A stretch of 64,000 nt of DNA from Propionibacteriales bacterium (GTDB lineage Bacteria > Actinomycetota > Actinomycetes > Propionibacteriales > Nocardioidaceae). The first letter of the stretch is position 1. Every line of letters starts with the position of its first letter. Location: the NCBI GenBank assembly GCA_026392455.1, contig JAPLCB010000003.1, positions 186,001 through 250,000 of the forward strand. Reading direction: 5' to 3'. Below, piece by piece: positions 58,710-64,000 of the stretch. The notes under the pieces were generated by a model, which worked only from the letters and a program-made list of their open reading frames with translations, searched no databases and was not told the DNA's origin. The position numbers and the translations under genes were made by a program.

Positions 58710-58736
58710 TAATCAAACTAGCGCAGGATTACTGCC

Positions 58737-58931
58737 ATGACCGAGATCCTGAGCACCGCAACCGTCATCGTCCTGCTGCTGGCCGCGTTCGCAGGCCTGC
58801 TCGTCTGGACCCGCCACGACACCCTGACCACAACCCGGTACCGCCGGCCCGAGCTGCCCGACAGGCCGGCGCGCACCCCCGAGCCGCGCCGGGCCCCGTC
58901 CATCCGCGCCGGCGTCCTGCGCCTCAGCTGA
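58737..58931 (+). CDS. Small single-helix membrane protein, 64 aa
   Basis: One N-terminal transmembrane helix (STATVIVLLLAAFAGLLVW) followed by a basic, Pro/Arg-rich cytoplasmic tail. CAGGAT stands 7 bases before the ATG. It is divergent from the GlxA-type regulator and shares its operator region, so it may be a target. Function unknown. Confidence 0.55.
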   Translation: MTEILSTATVIVLLLAAFAGLLVWTRHDTLTTTRYRRPELPDRPARTPEPRRAPSIRAGVLRLS

Positions 58932-58944
58932 CCGCACCGAAGCA

Positions 58945-58982
58945 ACGAGCCCGGACCCCCTCACGGGGCTCCGGGCTCGTTG
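58945..58982. terminator. Bidirectional hairpin terminator before rpsA
   Basis: AACGAGCCCGGA pairs with TCCGGGCTCGTT (12 bp), with an inner CCCC/GGGG pairing; it separates the small membrane protein gene from the rpsA 3' end. Confidence 0.75.
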
Positions 58983-59019
58983 TCAGCTGGTGCGGATCAG
59001 TGCCGGTGGGGCAACTGAC

Positions 59020-60486
59020 TCAGGCAGTGCCGCCGGTCAGCTTCTCGCGCAGCGCCTGCAGCGCCTCGTCGGAAGCCAGCGAACCACCCTCGGGCGCGTC
59101 GCCGTCGGTGCCGGCCTCGCTGGAGTACGAGGTGGCCTCGCCGGCCTCGGCCTCGGCAACCTTCGCCTCGGCCTGCTGCTTGACGTGGGCCTCCCAGCGC
59201 TCGTGCGCCTTGGCGTACTGGTCCTCCCAGACCTTGCGCTGGTCGTCGAAGCCCTCGAGCCACTCACCCGTGTCGGGGTCGAAGCCCTCGGGGTAGATGT
59301 AGTTGCCGGCCTCGTCGTAGGTCGCGGTCATGCCGTACAGCGTCGGGTCGAACTCCTCGACATCGGCTGCGGTGGCGGTCTCGTTGGCCTGCTTCAGCGA
59401 CAGCGAGATCCGGCGACGCTCGAGGTCGATGTCGATGATCTTGACCATGACGTCGTCGTTGACCTGGACGACCTGCTCGGGGATCTCCACGTGACGCTCG
59501 GCCAGCTCGGAGATGTGCACCAGACCCTCGATGCCCTCTTCCACACGGACGAAGGAACCGAACGGAACCAGCTTGGTGACCTTGCCGGGCACGATCTGGC
59601 CGATCTGGTTGGTCCGGGCGAAGTGCTGCCACGGGTCTTCCTGCGTCGCCTTGAGCGACAGCGACACGCGCTCGCGCTCCATGTCGACGTCGAGCACCTC
59701 GACGGTGACCTCGTCACCCACGGTGACGACCTCGGACGGGTGGTCGATGTGCTTCCAGGAGAGCTCGGAGACGTGCACCAGGCCGTCGACGCCACCCAGG
59801 TCCACGAACGCACCGAAGTTGACGATGGAGGACACGACACCCTTGCGGATCTGGCCCTTCTGCAGCTGGGTGAGGAAACCGTGACGGACCTCGGACTGGG
59901 TCTGCTCGAGCCACGCACGCCGCGAGAGCACGACGTTGTTGCGGTTCTTGTCGAGCTCGATGATCTTCGCCTCGAGCTTCTGGCCGACGTACGGCTGCAG
60001 GTCGCGGACGCGGCGCATCTCGACCAGCGACGCGGGCAGGAAGCCGCGCAGACCGATGTCCAGGATCAGGCCGCCCTTGACGACCTCGATGACGGTGCCC
60101 TCGACGACGCCGTCCTCTTCCTTGACCTGCTCGATGGTGCCCCAGGCGCGCTCGTACTGGGCGCGCTTCTTGGACAGGATCAGACGGCCTTCCTTGTCCT
60201 CCTTCTGGAGAACGAGGGCCTCGACCGAGTCACCCACCTTGACGACCTCGTTGGGGTCGACGTCGTGCTTGATGGAGAGCTCACGGGAGGGGATGACACC
60301 TTCGGTCTTGTAACCGATGTCGAGAAGGACCTCGTCGCGGTCGACCTTGACGATGATGCCTTCGACGATGTCGCCGTCGTTGAAGAACTTGATGGTGGCG
60401 TCAATCGCGGCGAGGAAGTCTTCCTCGGAGCCGATGTCGTTGATCGCGACCTGCGGTGCGTTGGCGTACAGGATGGATGAAGTCAT
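59020..60486 (-). CDS. rpsA: 30S ribosomal protein S1
   Basis: 488 residues with four S1 RNA-binding domains: about 36-105 (GDIVEGIIVKVDRDEVLLDI), 124-190 (DGVVEGTVIEVVKGGLILDI), 212-280 (GQIRKGVVSSIVNFGAFVDL) and 298-367 (GQIVPGKVTKLVPFGSFVRV), then an acidic tail. It helps 30S subunits bind mRNA. The ATG at 60486 has AAGGA about 11 bases upstream; the longer open frame to 60579 is not conserved. S1 is interesting here because so many genes look leaderless. Confidence 0.97.
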   Translation of the reverse strand: MTSSILYANAPQVAINDIGSEEDFLAAIDATIKFFNDGDIVEGIIVKVDRDEVLLDIGYKTEGVIPSRELSIKHDVDPNEVVKVGDSVEALVLQKEDKEGRLILSKKRAQYERAWGTIEQVKEEDGVVEGTVIEVVKGGLILDIGLRGFLPASLVEMRRVRDLQPYVGQKLEAKIIELDKNRNNVVLSRRAWLEQTQSEVRHGFLTQLQKGQIRKGVVSSIVNFGAFVDLGGVDGLVHVSELSWKHIDHPSEVVTVGDEVTVEVLDVDMERERVSLSLKATQEDPWQHFARTNQIGQIVPGKVTKLVPFGSFVRVEEGIEGLVHISELAERHVEIPEQVVQVNDDVMVKIIDIDLERRRISLSLKQANETATAADVEEFDPTLYGMTATYDEAGNYIYPEGFDPDTGEWLEGFDDQRKVWEDQYAKAHERWEAHVKQQAEAKVAEAEAGEATSYSSEAGTDGDAPEGGSLASDEALQALREKLTGGTA

Positions 60487-60748
60487 AAGGGAAATTGATC
60501 CTTGGTGGACAGATGTAGTGCGGGCACGCGCAGAAACCGGTGCTGCCGGAGGCCGCCCATCAGGCACAGCCTCCATCACGAAGGATTTCGCAAGGCCCCG
60601 AAAGAACCGAGGCCTGACAGCGAGCTAGAGGCTGCTACGTCTGAGACTCAGGCAGACTTCTGGCGCAGAGGGAATCGTACGGCGTTCGGAGCACCTGAGT
60701 CCAACCCGGGCTGGACGGGCCGGGCCCGCACAGTGCAATCATCTCCCC

Positions 60749-61561
60749 ATGACCGTCCCCCACCGACCGGTCCGTGCCGAGCGCAGGCCCGTCGACGAGC
60801 AGGACTCACTGACCGCCAACCGGGCCGACTGGGACCGTTACGCCGACGAGTACCAGTCCACGCACGGGGAGTTCCTGGGCGACGACGGCTTCCTGTGGGG
60901 CCCGGAGGGCCAGCGCGAGGACACCATCGGGGCGCTGGGCGACGTCGCCGGCAAGGACGTTCTCGAGCTCGGATGCGGTGCCGCCCAGTGCTCCCGCTGG
61001 GTGCTTCGGCACGGCGGCCGGCCGGTCGGCCTGGACGTCTCGATGCGTCAGCTCCAGCACAGCCGCCGGATCGACCTCGAGCACGGCACCTCGGTACCGA
61101 CGATCTGTGCCGGCGCCGCGGCCATCCCGTTCGCCGACGAGGCCTTCGACATCGTGTTCTCGGCGTTCGGAGCCCTGCAGTTCATCGCCGACGCCGACGC
61201 ACTGGTCGCCGAGATGGCCCGGGTCACGCGTCGCGGCGGCCGGCTGGCCTTCTCGGTCACCCATCCGACCCGGTGGATGTTCCCCGACGACCCGACCGAG
61301 GGCGGGCTGACCGCGAGCCAGTCGTACTGGGACCGCACCCCGTACGTCGAGGTCGACGACGAGACAGGCGAGACCGCCTACGTGGAGCACCACCGCACGC
61401 TCGGCGACTGGGTCCGCGCTCTGAGCCGCCACGGCTACCGCCTGGTCGACCTCGTCGAGCCCGAGTGGCCGGCCGAGCACGAGCGGGTCTGGGGCGGCTG
61501 GAGCCGCACCCGCGGCCTGATCACCCCCGGAACAGCGATCTACGTCGCCGACCTCACCTGA
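60749..61561 (+). CDS. Class I SAM-dependent methyltransferase
   Basis: 270 residues. The SAM motif I is DVLELGCGAAQCSRWVLRHG; motif II around IPFADEAFDIVFSAFGALQF and motif III MARVTRRGGRLAFSVTHPTR are intact. The substrate is unknown; the HPTRWMF and late aromatic residues resemble small-molecule or quinone-type methyltransferases. AATCAT stands 6 bases before the ATG. Confidence 0.88.
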   Translation: MTVPHRPVRAERRPVDEQDSLTANRADWDRYADEYQSTHGEFLGDDGFLWGPEGQREDTIGALGDVAGKDVLELGCGAAQCSRWVLRHGGRPVGLDVSMRQLQHSRRIDLEHGTSVPTICAGAAAIPFADEAFDIVFSAFGALQFIADADALVAEMARVTRRGGRLAFSVTHPTRWMFPDDPTEGGLTASQSYWDRTPYVEVDDETGETAYVEHHRTLGDWVRALSRHGYRLVDLVEPEWPAEHERVWGGWSRTRGLITPGTAIYVADLT

Positions 61562-61590
61562 GGCCGACGACGTAGGTCGTGATCAGTGCT

Positions 61591-61618
61591 GCGCTCCCCG
61601 CTCGTCAGCGGTGAGCGC
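61591..61618. terminator. Hairpin between converging methyltransferase and DUF3068 genes
   Basis: GCGCTC-C-CCGCT and AGCGG-T-GAGCGC form an 11-pair stem with one mismatch and a 4-base loop; it overlaps the last codons of the DUF3068 gene and has no T-run. Confidence 0.4.
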
Positions 61619-62591
61619 CGGCGAACTCCTTCTCGGGCGCGGCCGGAGCCGGCGTGGCCTTGCGACGACCCAGGAAGATTCCGCCGATCAGCATCAGCAG
61701 CCCCACCACGAAGAGGACCTGCGGCACGACGTTGCGGACCAGGTTCAGCATCGTTCCCTGCGATCCGTAGTCGTCGATGTTCTTGCGGACCGTCTTCTCG
61801 TCGTAGGTCACGACCGCCTTGGTGGTGGTGATCTGCGGGACGCCCTGGTAGTCGATGGTGTTGTCCTGAGCCTCGACCCGCTTGATGATGACGCCGGTGT
61901 GCGGCTCGACCCACAGGGTGCGGTCGACGGAGTACATCATCTCGCCGGTGGCCTGCTCACTGCCCTGACCCCCGAGGAGGCTGACCGGAAGCTGGATCTC
62001 GTCGACCTTCGTCGGCGGGACGACCTGGCTGAACTTGTAGACCTCCATGTCCTCGATCTTCGTCGTCTCGACGTAGCTGATCGGGACCGTGGCGGCCAGG
62101 GTGCTGTCCCAGAAGTTGTAGGTCTTCTTCTCGGTCTCGAAGGGGAACTTCGCGACCAGACCGGAGTAGTGGATCGGCTTCTGCGTGTTGGCTGCATCCG
62201 AGATGAAGTCACCCTCGGCCTTCGGGTCCGCCTCGCCGGTACGAGCGTCGAACGTCATCCGCTCGACCTCGCCGCGGATGATCTTCCTGCCGTCGACGAA
62301 GGCGACCATGGAGCCGGCCGAGTCGGTGGTCACCGTGGTGTTCACGTAGGTGACCTTGCCCTCGGGCGGGTTCGCGACCCCGACGGTGTTGACCTCGATC
62401 GCCAGGTCGGTCTGGATCTCCTTCAACGACGCGGCGTCGAAGACGGTGGCGCCCTTGGCCTCGAGGCCGGTGACGCTGCGCTGGTTCTCCGGCGCCACCG
62501 CCACGTGCGGGTACACGTAGAAACGGATCATCGGCGCGAGGACGATCAGGAACGCCCCCACGGCGATCATTGCAAGACTTGTTCGGCGCAT
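61605..62591 (-). CDS. DUF3068 (PorA-like) membrane protein
   Basis: 328 residues. A short cytoplasmic start, one transmembrane helix (SLAMIAVGAFLIVLAPMIRF), a large external domain and a second helix near the C-terminus (VVPQVLFVVGLLMLIGGIFL) give the two-helix plan of DUF3068. The external part contains the family's KFSQVVPP and DRTLWVEPHTGVIIK strands. GGGAGGGAG lies 7 bases before the ATG. The neighbouring methyltransferase and glycosyltransferase match the mycobacterial Rv0224c-Rv0227c neighbourhood, where Rv0227c is of this family. Confidence 0.88.
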   Translation of the reverse strand: MRRTSLAMIAVGAFLIVLAPMIRFYVYPHVAVAPENQRSVTGLEAKGATVFDAASLKEIQTDLAIEVNTVGVANPPEGKVTYVNTTVTTDSAGSMVAFVDGRKIIRGEVERMTFDARTGEADPKAEGDFISDAANTQKPIHYSGLVAKFPFETEKKTYNFWDSTLAATVPISYVETTKIEDMEVYKFSQVVPPTKVDEIQLPVSLLGGQGSEQATGEMMYSVDRTLWVEPHTGVIIKRVEAQDNTIDYQGVPQITTTKAVVTYDEKTVRKNIDDYGSQGTMLNLVRNVVPQVLFVVGLLMLIGGIFLGRRKATPAPAAPEKEFAGAHR

Positions 62592-62736
62592 GACGCGCTC
62601 CCTCCCAGTACGGTTCGCGCCGTGGGCTCCCTCCCGCAACGCTCTCCGAGCGTAACAGGAAACACGGTCTAAACAGGACATTAACCGCCTTGTAACCCGA
62701 ATCGTGACATTCAGGTATAGACAGGTTGTCTGACCG

Positions 62737-63480
62737 TCAGGATGGCGCGCGAGCGACGATCCAGAGGTTCCAGGTGATCAGCTCGCGCAGCACCGGGATC
62801 CGGAGCAGGAACGAGGACCACGCCGGCAGGTAGCGCGGTCGCAGGTCGAGGACCTCCAGGTCCGGGCGGCTGCTCAACCACCGCAGGCCGTCGGTGACCG
62901 ACGCCGGGAACATCGAGGTCCCGAAGACGTTCTTCGGCGGGCGCCCGTTCTTGCGCTCGTAGCGGCGCGCCGCGTAGCGCCCGCCCACCAGGTGCCAGGG
63001 CGAGGTCTCGTGACCACCCCAGGGGCCGAGCCAGATCGTGTAGGAGAGCACGACGACTCCCCCGGGCCGGACGACCCGGACGATCTCGTCGCAGACCTCG
63101 CCGAGGTCGCGGACGTGCTCGAGCAAGTTCGAGGAGAACGCGACGTCGACCGAACCGTCGCGCAGCGGTGCCTGCTGGGCCAGCCCCACCACCGAACCCG
63201 GAGTCCGTCGTCCGTGCAGGCGGATCTCCTCGATGTCGGCATCGACCAGCACCGTGGTGGCACCGGCCGAGCGGAACGCCTCGGAGTAGAACCCCGGACC
63301 ACCGCCGAAGTCCGCCACGGTCGCACCGTCGAGCTCGACGTACGGACGCACCAGGTCGACCGCGTCGTCGGCGATGAGCCGGTAGAAGCCGTCCGGATCG
63401 GTCTGCTCCGTCAGGAACGAACGGAACAACCTCACAGACCGGGCTAATCCGGAAGATCGGTATAAACGGACAAACACCAC
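62737..63480 (-). CDS. Rv0224c-like SAM-dependent methyltransferase
   Basis: 247 residues. Motif I is ATVADFGGGPGFYSEAFRSA. The sequence FSSNLLEHVRDLGEVCDEIV, VVVLSYTIWLGPWGGHETSP and FGTSMFPASVTDGLRW follows the pattern of mycobacterial Rv0224c closely. Such a specific block (YT-W-LGP-GGHE) suggests a conserved envelope-related substrate, which is not known. The GTG at 63480 is supported by TAACAT 6 bases upstream. Divergent from the glycosyltransferase. Confidence 0.88.
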   Translation of the reverse strand: MVFVRLYRSSGLARSVRLFRSFLTEQTDPDGFYRLIADDAVDLVRPYVELDGATVADFGGGPGFYSEAFRSAGATTVLVDADIEEIRLHGRRTPGSVVGLAQQAPLRDGSVDVAFSSNLLEHVRDLGEVCDEIVRVVRPGGVVVLSYTIWLGPWGGHETSPWHLVGGRYAARRYERKNGRPPKNVFGTSMFPASVTDGLRWLSSRPDLEVLDLRPRYLPAWSSFLLRIPVLRELITWNLWIVARAPS

Positions 63481-63486
63481 ATTCCA

Positions 63487-63492
63487 ATGTTA
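63487..63492 (-). promoter_or_regulatory. -10 element for the Rv0224c-like gene (leaderless)
   Basis: TAACAT with a 6-base gap to the GTG. Confidence 0.5.
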
Positions 63493-63536
63493 CCCTCAAC
63501 ACATATTCGGTATCGCACCGGGGAGGGAGAACCACT

Positions 63537-64000
63537 GTGCGGTCCTTGAAGAGGGAATCTCAGCCTGCCCGGTCGACAGCACCGTCGAACGTGGTGGTCC
63601 TGAACTGGCGTGACCCGTGGCACCCCGAGGGTGGGGGCTCCGAGCTCTACGTCCACCAGATTGCGCGCCAGCTGCGCGACTCAGGGACATCGGTCACCTG
63701 GGTGACTGCGGCCTACCCGGACGCGGCCCGCGACGAGGTCGTCGACGGCATCCGCTTCATCCGGCGCGGCGGCCACCTCACTGTCTACCTGTGGGTCGCC
63801 GTCCTGTTGCTCACCGGCGCGCTCAAGCGCCGGCTCGGCAGGCTGGACGCCGTCCTGGAGGTCCAGAACGGGATGCCGTTCCTGGCATCCTGGCTGACCG
63901 GCGCCCGGGTGGTGGTGCTGGTGCACCACGTCCACCGCGAGCAGTGGAACATCGTCGGCCCGGTCCTCGCCCGCGTCGGCTGGTTCCTGGAGTCCCGCGT
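63537..64000 (+). CDS. Glycosyltransferase family 4 protein, N-terminal part (cut by window edge)
   Basis: The first 154 codons are present. VVVLNWRDPWHPEGGGSELYVHQIARQLRD is the classic N-terminal GT4 loop, followed by VTWVTAAYP and a conserved VQNGMPFLASWLTGARVVVL then HHVHREQW stretch. GGGGAGGGAG precedes the GTG start by 7 bases. The donor and acceptor cannot be read, and the C-terminal nucleotide-sugar domain is beyond the window. The context matches mycobacterial Rv0225 beside Rv0224c. Confidence 0.88.
   Translation, partial: MRSLKRESQPARSTAPSNVVVLNWRDPWHPEGGGSELYVHQIARQLRDSGTSVTWVTAAYPDAARDEVVDGIRFIRRGGHLTVYLWVAVLLLTGALKRRLGRLDAVLEVQNGMPFLASWLTGARVVVLVHHVHREQWNIVGPVLARVGWFLESR

Noticed and set aside
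1-64000. tRNA genes, IS elements, prophage or CRISPR.
   Set aside because: No GGTTCRA-type tRNA arms in intergenic DNA, no transposase or integrase frames, and no regularly spaced repeats were found by eye.

Overview
The window is a high-GC actinobacterial chromosome segment. Coding density is high, GTG starts are common, and neighbouring genes often overlap by 1-8 bases (ATGA, GTGA or TGATG junctions). Gene content points to Nocardioidaceae or a close relative: coproporphyrin-type heme genes (HemE, CgoX, HemQ), a ParE-like topoisomerase next to a small zinc-ribbon protein, a primary sigma factor with a long Ala/Lys/Pro-rich N-terminus, a second group-2 sigma factor, actinobacterial QcrB, a DesA3-type desaturase pair, and a methyltransferase/glycosyltransferase/DUF3068 cluster resembling mycobacterial Rv0224c-Rv0227c. 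Genus is an inference. No tRNA, rRNA, IS element, prophage or CRISPR array was seen.

Layout. 1-6 kb: small membrane proteins, a DUF2071 protein, an HsaA-like flavin monooxygenase with a KstR-type operator, then renalase-like oxidoreductase, HemQ and CgoX. 6-17 kb: DUF4349 lipoprotein, HemE, DUF3000, RNase D, an ABC-type sugar-binding lipoprotein, tandem PemK-like proteins and a secreted FnIII/RCC1 protein. 17-26 kb: carbonic anhydrase, a stand-alone QcrB, ParE, DMT transporter, then an EchA19/FadD19-like pair behind a second KstR-type operator. 26-31 kb: PlsC-like acyltransferase, desaturase operon, VOC protein, tocopherol-cyclase-like protein. 31-38 kb: transglutaminase, ZIP transporter, DUF1206, hexapeptide acyltransferase, two SRPBCC proteins, SigA and a HhH-GPD DNA-repair protein.

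38-47 kb is a redox island: ferredoxin, NuoF-like flavoprotein, small ferric-reductase-like membrane protein and ApbE flavin transferase form one overlapping operon. Next come a secreted protein with an acidic repeat tail, a two-component system, and a full-length ferric reductase/NAD(P)H oxidoreductase. 47-54 kb: glutamate-cysteine ligase, DUF4192, DNA polymerase IV, the 5-oxoprolinase genes pxpC, pxpB and pxpA (split by a gap holding a terminator and a DnaA-box-like cluster), and a group-2 sigma factor. 55-64 kb: CoaE, SIMPL protein, short acyl-CoA ligase, GlxA-type regulator, ribosomal protein S1, methyltransferase, DUF3068, then the Rv0224c-like methyltransferase and a glycosyltransferase cut by the right edge.

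A feature of the whole window is how often a TAnnnT hexamer sits exactly 6-7 bases before a start codon that has no Shine-Dalgarno sequence, as expected for leaderless mRNAs. I used this to choose several starts. The most interesting leads are the two KstR-type operators (sterol catabolism), the flavin redox operon without a visible flavin acceptor, the DnaA-box-like cluster, and the structured RNA-like element before the PemK pair.
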